From Synechococcales cyanobacterium GL140_1_metabat_312 (GTDB taxonomy: Bacteria > Cyanobacteriota > Cyanobacteriia > Leptolyngbyales > Leptolyngbyaceae), in assembly GCA_025351345.1 (NCBI GenBank), contig JANXWB010000017.1, positions 1-64,000 on the forward strand: 64,000 nt of DNA. Direction: 5' to 3'. Positions 45,308-54,880 of the stretch are shown piece by piece. Numbering within the stretch: the first letter of the stretch is position 1; the number at the start of each line of letters is the position of its first letter. Both the position numbers and the translations under genes were made by a program. The notes beneath the pieces are model-generated. The model was not told where the DNA came from and did not search any database. It saw only the letters and a list, made by a program, of their open reading frames with translations.

Positions 45308-45916
45308 TTAGTTTGTACTGAATTCCACGGATTTGTACTGAATTTCGATCGGTGCACTAAGACAAGGAAGCGCCACGACTTGAGCTGGAGTTGTGGCGGA
45401 GGCGTTGATGTGGGGAAAGACTCGGCCCACAATCTGTAAGGCGCGGGTGACGAGTTCTGAGCAGAATAAGGCAGAGAAATCGGTAGTGCTAAAAATTCCG
45501 ATTCCAGACCCGATCGCTTGAAGGTAGTCATATCCGACTTTTGATTGCTCAATTTCCCAGAGCCAACTCTGGAGCTTAACGGTTTCGGCAGGGTTGAGTT
45601 CGGGGTTGAGTTTTGACCAACGCACTGGCTCTTTGCAAGTTTGTAACCGTTTTTCAAGCCATTGTATTTGTGCACCTCGACGACATTCTCTGGTGCCGAG
45701 GCTGGGAAGGCTGGTGTCGATGTGGGATTCAGCCAGCAAAATACAATTCCCATCGTCGCGATTATCTTCGACGGACAATACTATTGCGACATGTACGTAA
45801 TCTGATCGGGTCGCAATTTTGACAACATTAGATGGGAGATCTTTCCCAGAAAATACAATGATATCGCCAGGATTAATTTTCAATAGTAAATCAGAGTAAG
45901 AAATTGAAGTTTGCAT
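45308..45916 (-). CDS. YiiX-like permuted NlpC/P60 hydrolase
   Basis: A 202-aa protein of the circularly permuted papain-like group. The N-terminal half has GDIIVFSG and the His of SDYVHVAIVL; the C-terminal half has the nucleophile Cys in ALFCSELVTRA, the YiiX/YebB order. Related enzymes act on amide bonds, including lipids and cell wall peptides. No signal peptide is seen, so it is probably cytoplasmic. It converges with the SDR gene. Confidence 0.75.
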   Translation of the reverse strand: MQTSISYSDLLLKINPGDIIVFSGKDLPSNVVKIATRSDYVHVAIVLSVEDNRDDGNCILLAESHIDTSLPSLGTRECRRGAQIQWLEKRLQTCKEPVRWSKLNPELNPAETVKLQSWLWEIEQSKVGYDYLQAIGSGIGIFSTTDFSALFCSELVTRALQIVGRVFPHINASATTPAQVVALPCLSAPIEIQYKSVEFSTN

Positions 45917-45950
45917 GGATGTTAATTAGAATAACTTTGAGAATTCGTAT

Positions 45951-46136
45951 TCACATTCGATAGACTTCTTGCCTATGACGACAGTGAAGGAGAATCATCA
46001 TGTTCTTTGTATCATCTATTTCATACCGAGTATCATTTATTTTATAGAAAATTTGATAGTCTACAATTCGGATCCGATATGCATCCTCACTCCTCTTCAG
46101 CTTAGGAACTGCGATCGGGCTACCTAAGTTTGAGGC
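45951..46136 (-). pseudogene. RelE/ParE-family toxin remnant
   Basis: A 61-codon minus-strand frame ends at TGA 45951-45953 and reads PKLKRSEDAYRIRIVDYQIF, then YKINDT and ILLHCRHRQEVYRM. This is the C-terminal two-thirds of a RelE/ParE toxin, which normally ends LRVGHRREVYR. The frame is closed at 46137-46139 by TAA and has no start codon, so about 30 N-terminal residues are missing. No antitoxin gene is seen. It is a decayed toxin-antitoxin locus. Confidence 0.65.
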
Positions 46137-46154
46137 TTAAGTCTGAGGCTAAAT

Positions 46155-47756
46155 TTAAGAGAGTTCGACAACAGGTTCATCTATAACAATGGTTCTTGAA
46201 GTTAATAAATCATCTACAGTAATGCGTAGAAATCGTTTTTTATCGACCTGAAACTTAACCTTAATACGATCTCGTCCCGGTTCACCGAGTGGGTCAAGTT
46301 CTGCAATGCTACGAGATCCATCTTTGTCATTCAAGGTTTGAACGTTGAGTTGATTGGTAGCAAGATTACGAGTGATTAACCGATCGCCATCAAAATAGAC
46401 TTCGGTTTGATTGTTGTTACTGGAAAGCTCACCAATGATTAATTCAATACTGGGCTGATTGATAACAGAAGCGCCGAGCGTTAGTTCTACGGGTTTTTCC
46501 ATCGGATAAATCTGACCTGTTTTGATAATCGGATGCCAGTTGTGCGCATTCAATCGCCGATCCCAATAGCGAATACCATAGCTATGATAAAGATAGTCTT
46601 TTACTTCAACACCTTGATCTAATTTCAATGCACCATGGGCGATCGCTTCAAAGGGTTTATCCGATCGAATCTTGGATAGATCAAAATACTTCGTAATCCA
46701 AGTCTGCATCGCTGGAATTTGGGAGGTGCCGCCGACCATCAACACGGCTCCAATATCAGTCAATTCAATGCCTTGGCGTTTGGCTTGTTGAATCACTTGA
46801 TTCATTGACCCATCAAGCCGATCGAAAAATTGTCGTTCTTGTAAGATTTGCTCAAACCGATCGCGGGTTAACTTCAATTCATAAGTCTCAAAATTTTCAT
46901 CATCAAAGAAGGCTTCTTCAGCTTTGGATTGCAAGGATAGATTGATTTTTAAGCGTTCTACTAATCGCATTGAAATTGCATTCACCGTCAAGCCCTGCGT
47001 CTCTTTAAAGTAATCCATTAGCCAATTGTCGAGATCTGCACCGCCAAGATTTTGACCTGCTTTTGCAATCACATTAGCAATTTTGAGTTTTTGGCCAGAC
47101 TGCTGAGCAAAGTCCTTCTGGCCCCATTTCAAAATGAATCCAGTGGGTTTAATTTGTGAATCCTCTTTCACCTCCAATCGAACTAAAGACAAGTCCAGGG
47201 TTCCACCCCCAAAATCAATCACCAACAATAATTCCTGATTCACTAATCCATAGCCCAACGCCGCTGCCGTAGGTTCATCTAGCAATCGCACTTGATTGAT
47301 CCCAAGGGTCTGACACACTCGCCCTAACCACAACCGATATGCCTCAAAACTATCGACCGGGACTGTAAACACAACCGAATCCAAAATTCCCGGATCAGCC
47401 TGTCTTGCCTGAGTGATCACCTGTTCCAAATACCAACTGCCAATTTGCTCAGGTCCGATCGTAACTCCATCCAATTCCGGCTGAAATCCCTGAACCGCTG
47501 TCCCGATGCCACGCTTAAAGTTCCGGAAAAATCTCGCATTCGTTGCCGCATCCAAGGCCCGATCGCGCACGGCTTGACCGACAACTGTTTTCCCCGTTGC
47601 CCCATCTTCGACATAGAGCAAGCTGGGAATTAAGGGTGGATTTTGGGCAATTTTTTGAGAAAGGGTCGGAATAATCAGCGTTTCGGCTTCCCCCGTCGCC
47701 ACATTCCACCGCGCCACCACAGTATTACTCGTGCCAAAGTCGATCGCGTAGGTCAT
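46155..47756 (-). CDS. Hsp70-like ATPase
   Basis: A 533-aa actin-fold ATPase of the Hsp70 superfamily. Motifs are the phosphate-1 loop YAIDFGTSNTVVARWN, phosphate-2 VIDFGGGTLDLSLVRLE, and the adenosine loop VLMVGGTSQIPAMQ. The C-terminal part is a shorter beta-rich substrate-binding-like domain, with no EEVD or helical lid of DnaK. Such short Hsp70 paralogues are common in cyanobacteria; clients are unknown. It is divergent from crtW copy 2. Confidence 0.9.
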   Translation of the reverse strand: MTYAIDFGTSNTVVARWNVATGEAETLIIPTLSQKIAQNPPLIPSLLYVEDGATGKTVVGQAVRDRALDAATNARFFRNFKRGIGTAVQGFQPELDGVTIGPEQIGSWYLEQVITQARQADPGILDSVVFTVPVDSFEAYRLWLGRVCQTLGINQVRLLDEPTAAALGYGLVNQELLLVIDFGGGTLDLSLVRLEVKEDSQIKPTGFILKWGQKDFAQQSGQKLKIANVIAKAGQNLGGADLDNWLMDYFKETQGLTVNAISMRLVERLKINLSLQSKAEEAFFDDENFETYELKLTRDRFEQILQERQFFDRLDGSMNQVIQQAKRQGIELTDIGAVLMVGGTSQIPAMQTWITKYFDLSKIRSDKPFEAIAHGALKLDQGVEVKDYLYHSYGIRYWDRRLNAHNWHPIIKTGQIYPMEKPVELTLGASVINQPSIELIIGELSSNNNQTEVYFDGDRLITRNLATNQLNVQTLNDKDGSRSIAELDPLGEPGRDRIKVKFQVDKKRFLRITVDDLLTSRTIVIDEPVVELS

Positions 47757-47883
47757 CAGAATGTCACTGTAAAAATAAAAAATAAAGTGTGCTTCTATTT
47801 TACCGTTGATTATTCTATTGCGATTTAGAAATGTTAAGATACATAAAGGATTATTGCTGCGCCCAAGCGTATTGAGGATTGAG

Positions 47884-48606
47884 ATGGTTAAGCTCCAGAT
47901 ACAAAAGCCCGGTGTTGTTGTGGCATTGACCCTGATTGGAATTTGGGCGAGTAGTACTTTTTTGCTATTTCAATTAGATTTGGCTCAATTGCCCAGTTGG
48001 GTTAAATTTGTCGGCTTTACCTGGCAAATGTTTTTATATACAGGACTGTTTGTGACGGCTCATGATGCAATGCATGGATCGATCGACCCAAATAATCCAA
48101 AAATCAATGATGCGATCGGACATTTTGTATTGTTTGTTTATGCCATGTTTCCCTTTGGCAAAATGCGCTCAATGCACAACCTTCACCATGATATTCCAGG
48201 ACGAGAGGGGGATCCTGACTACCATAATGGCAAGCGCAAGAATTTCTTTGCTTGGTATTGGAACTTTATGCAGAACTATTGGAGTTGGGTTCGGATTGGA
48301 CTATTGATTTCGACATTTCATGTGATTCACCAACTCTTACAGGTTCCCGAAATCAATCTGTCGTGGTTTTGGGTGTTTCCCTCGGTAATGAGTTCATTTC
48401 AGCTATTTTTGTTTGGTACCTTTTTGCCCCATACTGAACCTGAGGGCGGTTATGTGAATGAATGTCGTGCCACAAGTACGCCGTTTTCTGAGTTTTGGTC
48501 ATTCATTAGTTGTTACCATTTTGGGTATCACGAAGAACATCACGATTTACCGCATTTAGCTTGGTGGCAATTGCCCGCAGCACGGCGATCGAGAATGGTA
48601 AATTGA
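47884..48606 (+). CDS. crtW: Beta-carotene ketolase CrtW, copy 2
   Basis: A 240-aa CrtW with the three histidine clusters HDAMH (60-64), HNLHH (98-102) and HEEHH (216-220), and the CrtW features GREGDPDYHNG, FGTFLPHTEPEGGY and LPHLAWWQLP. It resembles the canonical Nostoc-type CrtW more than copy 1. The start at 47884 has a GAGG-like site upstream; a frame opening at 47806 has no conserved sequence. It may serve membrane ketocarotenoids while copy 1 serves OCP; that division is inference. Confidence 0.92.
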   Translation: MVKLQIQKPGVVVALTLIGIWASSTFLLFQLDLAQLPSWVKFVGFTWQMFLYTGLFVTAHDAMHGSIDPNNPKINDAIGHFVLFVYAMFPFGKMRSMHNLHHDIPGREGDPDYHNGKRKNFFAWYWNFMQNYWSWVRIGLLISTFHVIHQLLQVPEINLSWFWVFPSVMSSFQLFLFGTFLPHTEPEGGYVNECRATSTPFSEFWSFISCYHFGYHEEHHDLPHLAWWQLPAARRSRMVN

Positions 48607-48680
48607 AAAATTGGGATGATGAATTGATTATTTATTTGTTCAGTTTAAGACAGGTGAGATCATGGCCCTGTAGATTGTTT

Positions 48681-49727
48681 TTAATCCATCGATCGGCTAG
48701 GGTTACGGGCTTCGACGATCGCTCTTTTGTCTACCATTGTGATCAATGCAGGTAAATCAGCCAAGACTTTAGATTCAAATCCTAATTCTTTAATGATTTG
48801 TGGATAAGTTTTACCCTCAGTCATTTGGTAGGCAATCTCTTCGACTTCGGCCCAAGTGATTTTGCTTTGGAGATAAGCTTTGGTCATGATATTCAAGACG
48901 CTTTCCCATTGGTTTCCCTCAGCCTTCAACAGCATGGTGTGAGGAATATTTAAATCCCGATCGAAGCAGTAATACCAACTTAAGGGTTGATTCTGAACAA
49001 TATTTTCAAAGAATTCTTTGTGATCATTATTATTAACAGCGATATCACAGCCGGTTGAGAGAACAAATATTGGTGGAGTGGCTTCCTTTTTCGATCGCGC
49101 TAATACTTCTTCACCGATCGTCAAAAACGCTTTTAATGCCTGCGTTTGGAATCCGTTGTAGCCTGGATATGCGGGGTTCGGTTCGCCTAGCCAAGTGCGG
49201 TAGCTCTGAGATTTATTAATGATTAAATCTAATACAAACCGACTATTGCCAAAGTATGGCGCATACAGAATTCCCCGATTGCACTGACTCGCCTTTTCAA
49301 TGCCTAACCATCCCGCCAAGGATGCCCCACCGGACAGTCCACCCACTGTAATTTTGGCGCTAGGGTCGATGGTCTGTGCTTGCTTAAACCATTCCAGGGC
49401 AAAGTCTTTATAGGGTTGAGGCTCGATCGGCAAGGGAGTTGGGTTGCTAGCAGAAAATTCTCCACTGCGACCATGACCCGGCATCAACGGCACCATGACG
49501 CTATAACCCGCTTGGTATAATAACTGTGCGATCGGCCCAAACTGGTAAGGTGCGGCGGTGAATCCATGGAACAACAGCGCAACTTTTCCGGTAGGCTGAG
49601 GTTGAAGTAAAAGAATCGATCGGCAAAGCGGATTTTTGATGCCTGCGAGATCTTCTTTGATTTTGGTCTGTTCAACGAGGATTGTATTCACAGTGGCACG
49701 GTAGAGTTTGGTGAAAATGTTAGGCAT
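48681..49727 (-). CDS. Alpha/beta hydrolase
   Basis: A 348-aa alpha/beta-hydrolase. The oxyanion region is VALLFHGFTAAPYQFG, with a GHGRSGEF segment and the nucleophile Ser in VGGLSGGASLAGW. The catalytic Asp and His lie in the C-terminal half (STGCDIAVNN, NIPHTMLL). It looks like a carboxylesterase or thermophilic monoacylglycerol-lipase-type enzyme. Substrate unknown. It converges with crtW copy 2. Confidence 0.85.
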   Translation of the reverse strand: MPNIFTKLYRATVNTILVEQTKIKEDLAGIKNPLCRSILLLQPQPTGKVALLFHGFTAAPYQFGPIAQLLYQAGYSVMVPLMPGHGRSGEFSASNPTPLPIEPQPYKDFALEWFKQAQTIDPSAKITVGGLSGGASLAGWLGIEKASQCNRGILYAPYFGNSRFVLDLIINKSQSYRTWLGEPNPAYPGYNGFQTQALKAFLTIGEEVLARSKKEATPPIFVLSTGCDIAVNNNDHKEFFENIVQNQPLSWYYCFDRDLNIPHTMLLKAEGNQWESVLNIMTKAYLQSKITWAEVEEIAYQMTEGKTYPQIIKELGFESKVLADLPALITMVDKRAIVEARNPSRSMD

Positions 49728-49892
49728 GGAAGTATCAGTAAGTGTAGAAAAAACTACATCAGATGAAACGCCGATTCCTTATATTTCTTAAGGGTAGCTA
49801 AAAAAGATTCCGATCGTCCTTTTTTGTGGAAATGTTTCTCTGAATTTGCTGAGGAATATGCGTTTAATAACCTAGAGAAATCCATAAAATTC

Positions 49893-49982
49893 CGTTGGAT
49901 TTGGATTATGAGTGAGTTGTTCCCTTACAGTACCTAGAAACCGAATCTGTAGGGGAATGGTCTGCCGTTTTCTAAACCCAAC
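49893..49982. repeat. 90-bp dispersed palindromic repeat, copy A
   Basis: The element starts CGTTGGATTTGG and ends CTAAACCCAAC, and internally has GTTCCCTTACAG opposite CTGTAGGGGAAT. A second 90-bp copy lies at 59055-59144 with the same layout. It lies in a 314-bp gap between the hydrolase and TIGR01777 genes that otherwise shows no gene. Terminal inverted repeats and intergenic location suggest a MITE-like or REP-like element. Confidence 0.65.
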
Positions 49983-50041
49983 TAGAAGATTTGGACTATT
50001 AAAATCTTCAATTAAACGCTAATTGTATTCAATTCTTATTC

Positions 50042-50959
50042 CTAAACGCCTGCTAGAACCTGTTTCAACGCATCTGAAATAAATGAATAGGTGAACTTAA
50101 ATCCACTTGCCAACGATCGGGTGGGTAATACTTTTTGACCTTCTAGAACCAACTTTGCGCCTTCCCCCAACAATGCTTCAAGGGCGATCGCTGGAACCGG
50201 GAGCCAAGAAGGACGACCGAGAGATTTCCCCATTTCCGTGCAAAGCTCGCCCATTGTGATTGGGTTGGGGGCCGTGCCATTGTAAACGCCTTGCATGGTG
50301 GGTTCGGTCAGCGCCTGTAGTAATAAATCCACCACATCATCGCGATGGATCCAAGAAAATCCCTGTTTCCCCGAGCCGATCGGTCCTCCTGCAAATAATT
50401 TGAACGGTGGCAACATTTTCCCAATCACTCCCCCCATTCCCAACACAATCCCCAGACGGACGATTACGACTCGGGTGCCGGAGGCTTGGGCGGCATTGGC
50501 AGCGGCTTCCCAATTCTTACAAATCTCTGCTAGAAAGTCTTCACCCGCTGGGCTACTTTCGTCAAAGGTTGCTGTTTCGCTGGTGCCGTAGAATCCAATG
50601 GCTGATGCGCTGACTAATACTTTGGGTTTGACTTCTGCCGCCGCGATCGCTGCCACCAGTTTTTCGGTTGTGACAACTCGGCTGTCCATCAAAAGTTTTT
50701 TCCGATCGGCGGTCCAGCGTGCATCAGAAATTGGTTCTCCCGCAAGATTAACCACCCCATCACAGGCATTCAGGGACGATGGCCAAGTGGTGGATGCTAA
50801 GGAGACAATGGTGACATTTTTATAGACATCGGCTGGAAATTGGTGACGGGCACGATCGGTATTGCGGGTCAACAACAGGGTCTGATGTCCACCTGCTTCA
50901 AGTTTTTCCACCAACCGACTTCCCACAAATCCGGTTCCACCCGTGACTGCAACTTTCAT
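50042..50959 (-). CDS. TIGR01777 family NAD(P)-binding protein
   Basis: A 305-aa epimerase-like SDR protein: MKVAVTGGTGFVGSRLVEKL, VNLAGEPISDARWTADRKK, SASAIGFYG, and the family C-terminal DUF1731 segment VPAIALEALLGEGAKLVLEG. In E. coli the homologue is YfcH; enzymatic function is not established. It is divergent from the polyprenol-kinase-like gene at 51048. Confidence 0.92.
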   Translation of the reverse strand: MKVAVTGGTGFVGSRLVEKLEAGGHQTLLLTRNTDRARHQFPADVYKNVTIVSLASTTWPSSLNACDGVVNLAGEPISDARWTADRKKLLMDSRVVTTEKLVAAIAAAEVKPKVLVSASAIGFYGTSETATFDESSPAGEDFLAEICKNWEAAANAAQASGTRVVIVRLGIVLGMGGVIGKMLPPFKLFAGGPIGSGKQGFSWIHRDDVVDLLLQALTEPTMQGVYNGTAPNPITMGELCTEMGKSLGRPSWLPVPAIALEALLGEGAKLVLEGQKVLPTRSLASGFKFTYSFISDALKQVLAGV

Positions 50960-51047
50960 AGTTTTTTCTTAACATCGCGTCATAATTTCCATCTTTCATT
51001 CTAGGGTAAGAGAAGAGCCGAGAATTTTAGATTTAGGAGTAAGCGCT

Positions 51048-51737
51048 GTGATTGAGTGGCTGGGCGCTGTGGAGACGGTGGAAGTAAAAGTTGCGATCGC
51101 GGTGTTGTGGTTGGCGCTGGTGGGGCTAATTGCGATCGGGGTCGATCGGTGGGCGGTGGAGGGTTCGGAACTGGTGCGTAAGGTGGTCCACGTTGGGACT
51201 GGAAATATTGTGTTGTTGGCTTGGTGGATGAAGATACCAGGATGGATTGGGGTAAGCGCGGGCGTTTTTTTTGCGATCGTCACGTTCGCGTCCTATCGGT
51301 TTCAACTGTTGCCGCGCATTGATAATGTTGGCCGAAAAAGTTATGGGACATTTTTTTATGCCGTAAGTATCGCCATCTTAGTCGGATATTTTTGGGGTAT
51401 AAATCGTCCAGAGTTTGGGGTGCTGGGAATTTTAGTAATGACGTGGGGCGATGGGCTGGCGGGTTTAGTGGGCAAGCGGTTTGGCCGAAATCGCTATCAT
51501 CTTTGGGGAATGGAGAAGAGTTGGGAAGGCTCAATTACTATGGCGATCGTGGCTACTCTTGTTTCTGCCCTTGTGTTGAGTACTATTGTCGATTCACAGG
51601 TTCAATTAATTACCATCGCAGTTATCGTTGGTATCTTATCTGCGGTACTAGAAGCATTCTCTAATTTGGGTATTGACAATTTAACGGTGCCCATTTTTTC
51701 AGCCGCGATCGCATACACTTTAGTGAATTTTATTTAA
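51048..51737 (+). CDS. Dolichol/phytol kinase-like membrane protein (VTE5 family)
   Basis: A 229-aa protein with about six membrane segments. Family motifs are ELVRKVVHVGTGNIVLLAWW and WGDGLAGLVGKRFGRNRY followed by KSWEGSITM, as in diacylglycerol/polyprenol kinases (SEC59/DGK1/VTE5). In phototrophs the close relatives phosphorylate phytol for tocopherol or chlorophyll recycling; that role is plausible but inferred. The start is GTG at 51048. A Cys-rich small protein gene follows closely. Confidence 0.85.
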   Translation: MIEWLGAVETVEVKVAIAVLWLALVGLIAIGVDRWAVEGSELVRKVVHVGTGNIVLLAWWMKIPGWIGVSAGVFFAIVTFASYRFQLLPRIDNVGRKSYGTFFYAVSIAILVGYFWGINRPEFGVLGILVMTWGDGLAGLVGKRFGRNRYHLWGMEKSWEGSITMAIVATLVSALVLSTIVDSQVQLITIAVIVGILSAVLEAFSNLGIDNLTVPIFSAAIAYTLVNFI

Positions 51738-51775
51738 TACAGTTTTGTTTAATGCAAGCATTCGGAGTAATTGAT

Positions 51776-51958
51776 ATGGTTCGACAACGGGAAAAAAAAT
51801 GCGATCGGTGCCAAGACGTTTTTCCATGCTTATTTCGAGTGCAGCATGATGCTTCAAAACAATGGATCTTTGTGTGTCAGAAATGTTGCGATCGGCTTTC
51901 AGAAAATAATGATTACTATTGCTATGGCGGAACCTGGAAGTCGCAGAAACGTTCTTAA
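51776..51958 (+). CDS. Small CxxC zinc-ribbon-like protein
   Basis: A 60-aa protein, MVRQREKKCDRCQ..., with Cys9/Cys12 and Cys34/Cys37 pairs spaced like a zinc ribbon and a conserved end YYCYGGTWKS. Similar short hypothetical proteins ending in YGGTWK are widespread; function unknown. It follows the VTE5-like gene by 38 bp and may be cotranscribed. An upstream in-frame ATG at 51752 is less likely. Confidence 0.65.
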   Translation: MVRQREKKCDRCQDVFPCLFRVQHDASKQWIFVCQKCCDRLSENNDYYCYGGTWKSQKRS

Positions 51959-52085
51959 GCGTGAGGATTAAATGAAACTGATAATTTATTCGCGTGGTTT
52001 AGCTAATCTAAACAGAGCGTCGAGAGATTGTGAAATGTATCAACGTTCTGTTAGATCTATTATCTATTTTTCAATAGAATTTAAA

Positions 52086-52631
52086 CTATTCAAACACATC
52101 CGCATCTTTAAATCGGCTCCCCAATTGATCCTTACCTGACAGAATTGGAGCCTGATCTATTGGCCAATCAATTCCTAAGTCTGGGTCATTCCACAGCACC
52201 GATCGTTCATAGGCGGGAGCATAGTAGTCGGTTGTTTTGTACAAAAACTCTGCACTTTCTGAGAGCACTAAGAAGCCGTGGGCGAATCCTGGTGGAACCC
52301 ATAGTTGGCGGTTATTTTCAGCGCTTAAATGAACCCCTACCCACTGCCCAAAGTAGTCAGAATTTCGTCGTAAATCCACGGCCACATCAAAAACCCTACC
52401 CACGGCTACCCGAACAAGTTTGCCTTGAGGTTGCTGAATTTGATAATGGAGACCGCGCAATACATTTTTGCCAGACTTAGAATGGTTATCTTGAACAAAT
52501 TTAGTCTGAGATTCTGTTGCCTCTAGAAATGCCTTCTCATTAAAGCTCTCATAGAAAAAGCCACGATCGTCCCCAAAAACCTTAGGTTCCAGAATCATTA
52601 CCTCTGGGATTTTAGTCTTGATAAATTTCAT
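52086..52631 (-). CDS. rfbC: dTDP-4-dehydrorhamnose 3,5-epimerase RfbC
   Basis: The third enzyme of dTDP-L-rhamnose synthesis, a cupin-fold epimerase of 181 aa. Conserved parts are GDDRGFFYESFNEKAF, NHSKSGKNVLRGLHYQ with the catalytic His, and WVPPGFAHGFLVLSESAEFL. It lies downstream of rfbA and rfbB on the minus strand. rfbD, the final reductase, is not in the window. Confidence 0.96.
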   Translation of the reverse strand: MKFIKTKIPEVMILEPKVFGDDRGFFYESFNEKAFLEATESQTKFVQDNHSKSGKNVLRGLHYQIQQPQGKLVRVAVGRVFDVAVDLRRNSDYFGQWVGVHLSAENNRQLWVPPGFAHGFLVLSESAEFLYKTTDYYAPAYERSVLWNDPDLGIDWPIDQAPILSGKDQLGSRFKDADVFE

Positions 52632-52686
52632 GAAAAATTATGAATGAAGAACTATGGAGGTCAAATTAATTTACTAATTAAGTTAC

Positions 52687-53580
52687 TCAAGTTCTCCAAC
52701 GTTCGTAGAAACTATCGGGAGTCAAGAGATTTAGAAGATATTTACCATAGGTGCTTTTGGCTAAAGGCTGTGCTAGGTGTAGTAATTGATCTCCGTCAAT
52801 GTATCCATTTCGGTATGCGATTTCCTCAACACAGGCGACTTTAAAGCCCTGACGTTCTTCTAAAATTTGAATAAAACTGGCCGCTTGATGGAGAGATTCG
52901 TGGGTACCTGTGTCAAGCCACGCATAGCCCCGTCCAAGCAGTTCGACATGGAGTTTTCCCTGTTCTAGATAGACTTTACTTAAATCAGTGACTTCAAGTT
53001 CTCCGCGCGGTGAAGGTTTGAGAGTACTCGCGATCGCAGCGGCTTGTGAATCATAGAAATAAATTCCCGGTACTGCATAATTAGACTTGGGTTCGGCGGG
53101 TTTTTCTTCTAAACTCAATACTTTTCCGGATTCATCAAACTCCACAACTCCGTAAGCTCGCGGATCAGAAACACGATATCCAAATACAATCGCGCCATCT
53201 TTGAGTTTAGCCGATCGACGTAAAATCTCAACCAGCCCATGACCGTAGAACAAATTGTCCCCTAAAATCAAACAAACTGAATCATTGCCAATGAACTCTT
53301 TACCCAGAATAAAGGCTTGGGCTAATCCATCCGGAGTCGGTTGTTCAATATAACTAAATTTCATTCCCCATTGAAATCCATTTCCCAACAAATCTTTAAA
53401 CAAGGGTGAATGATCGGGAGTAGAAATGATGAGTACTTCACGAATGCCCGCTAACATTAAGGTCGAAAGCGGATAGTAAATCATTGGCTTGTCATAGACA
53501 GGCATGAGTTGTTTGCTGACTACTTGCGTCAACGGGTAAAGCCGAGTACCAGAGCCGCCTGCCAAAATAATTCCTTTCAT
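52687..53580 (-). CDS. rfbA: Glucose-1-phosphate thymidylyltransferase RfbA
   Basis: The first enzyme of dTDP-sugar synthesis. The 297-aa nucleotidyltransferase has [47 protein letters not shown] and [13 protein letters not shown]. It is full length and intact. It sits between rfbB and rfbC with gaps of about 55 bp, consistent with one operon for dTDP-rhamnose used in surface polysaccharide. Confidence 0.97.
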   Translation of the reverse strand: MKGIILAGGSGTRLYPLTQVVSKQLMPVYDKPMIYYPLSTLMLAGIREVLIISTPDHSPLFKDLLGNGFQWGMKFSYIEQPTPDGLAQAFILGKEFIGNDSVCLILGDNLFYGHGLVEILRRSAKLKDGAIVFGYRVSDPRAYGVVEFDESGKVLSLEEKPAEPKSNYAVPGIYFYDSQAAAIASTLKPSPRGELEVTDLSKVYLEQGKLHVELLGRGYAWLDTGTHESLHQAASFIQILEERQGFKVACVEEIAYRNGYIDGDQLLHLAQPLAKSTYGKYLLNLLTPDSFYERWRT

Positions 53581-53636
53581 TGTTCTACCTAGAATTGATA
53601 TACAAATAATTTGAACTTATAAACTTATAAATAAGT

Positions 53637-54734
53637 CTATTTACGATCACCATAGTTTTGATGAATCCAGGTTTGGTATGCACCAGATTGAACCGCTTCA
53701 ACCCATTCTGGATTACTTAAATACCATTGCACGGTCTGCTGAAGCCCGGTCTCAAAGCTCTCTTTTGGTTTCCAGCCCAGTTCCCGATCGATTTTGCTGC
53801 AATCAATCGCATACCGACGATCGTGGCCCAGTCTGTCTTTCACAAAGGTGATTAAAGACTTCCGGTCTAATCCAGCTTTGGGAGATAATTTGTCTAAAAT
53901 TTCGCAAATAGTCGTCACAACGCTAATGTTTGTTTTTTCGTTGATACCACCAATATTATAGGTTTCGCCCAGTTTGCCCTTTTCCAAGACTAGAGCGATC
54001 GCATCACAATGATCCGTGACATAAAGCCAATCCCGAACATTTTGGCCATCGCCGTAAACGGGCAGCGGTTTGCCTTGTAATGCATTTAAAATAATGAGTG
54101 GAATTAGCTTTTCGGGGAATTGATACGGTCCATAATTATTAGAGCAATTTGTTGTGAGAACAGGCATTCCATAGGTATGGTAGTAAGCCCGGACTAAATG
54201 ATCGGAGCTGGCTTTTGAGGCGGCATAGGGACTATTGGGCGCATAGGGCGTATCTTCACGGAAAGGAGGGTCGGTGGGGCCGAGAGAGCCATAAACTTCG
54301 TCTGTTGAAACATGCAGAAACCGAAATCTATTGCATTTATCACGATTAGCCTGATCCTTCGACAACCGCCGCCAATAGCCTCGACTGGCGTCCAGTAAAT
54401 TCAGCGTCCCGACAACATTAGTCTGAACAAATTCACCGGGATTGAGAATCGATCGATCGACATGACTTTCAGCTGCAAAGTTCACAACCGCATCAGGTTG
54501 ATACTTATCGAGTAAATGCGCTACCAATTCCGTATTGCCAATGTCACCGCGCACCAATTGATGCTCGGGATCCTCTGCAAGACTCACGAGGGTTTGGGGA
54601 TTCCCGGCATAGGTGAGTTTGTCGAGATTGATTATTTTGGCTAGATTATTTTGGCGCATTCGTAGAACAAAGTTGGCACCAATAAACCCGGCACCTCCAG
54701 TTACAAGGAAAACGGGGCGATAAGTTTGATTCAT
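53637..54734 (-). CDS. rfbB: dTDP-glucose 4,6-dehydratase RfbB
   Basis: An extended SDR enzyme of 365 aa that converts dTDP-glucose to the 4-keto-6-deoxy sugar. Motifs are [39 protein letters not shown] and the catalytic [10 protein letters not shown]. It is the first gene of the rfbB-rfbA-rfbC operon. Confidence 0.97.
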   Translation of the reverse strand: MNQTYRPVFLVTGGAGFIGANFVLRMRQNNLAKIINLDKLTYAGNPQTLVSLAEDPEHQLVRGDIGNTELVAHLLDKYQPDAVVNFAAESHVDRSILNPGEFVQTNVVGTLNLLDASRGYWRRLSKDQANRDKCNRFRFLHVSTDEVYGSLGPTDPPFREDTPYAPNSPYAASKASSDHLVRAYYHTYGMPVLTTNCSNNYGPYQFPEKLIPLIILNALQGKPLPVYGDGQNVRDWLYVTDHCDAIALVLEKGKLGETYNIGGINEKTNISVVTTICEILDKLSPKAGLDRKSLITFVKDRLGHDRRYAIDCSKIDRELGWKPKESFETGLQQTVQWYLSNPEWVEAVQSGAYQTWIHQNYGDRK

Positions 54735-54880
54735 AGTTACGGGTTAATACGTTTAAAATTTTCTGAAGTTAGGGCCGATCATAAATCGATCGTCGTCGCT
54801 GATTGCCAATCTCGCAACATTGAGTCAATAATCTTCATCTAAAATTTAAGGTTATAGATTCCTAAAATGCAGCGAATACT

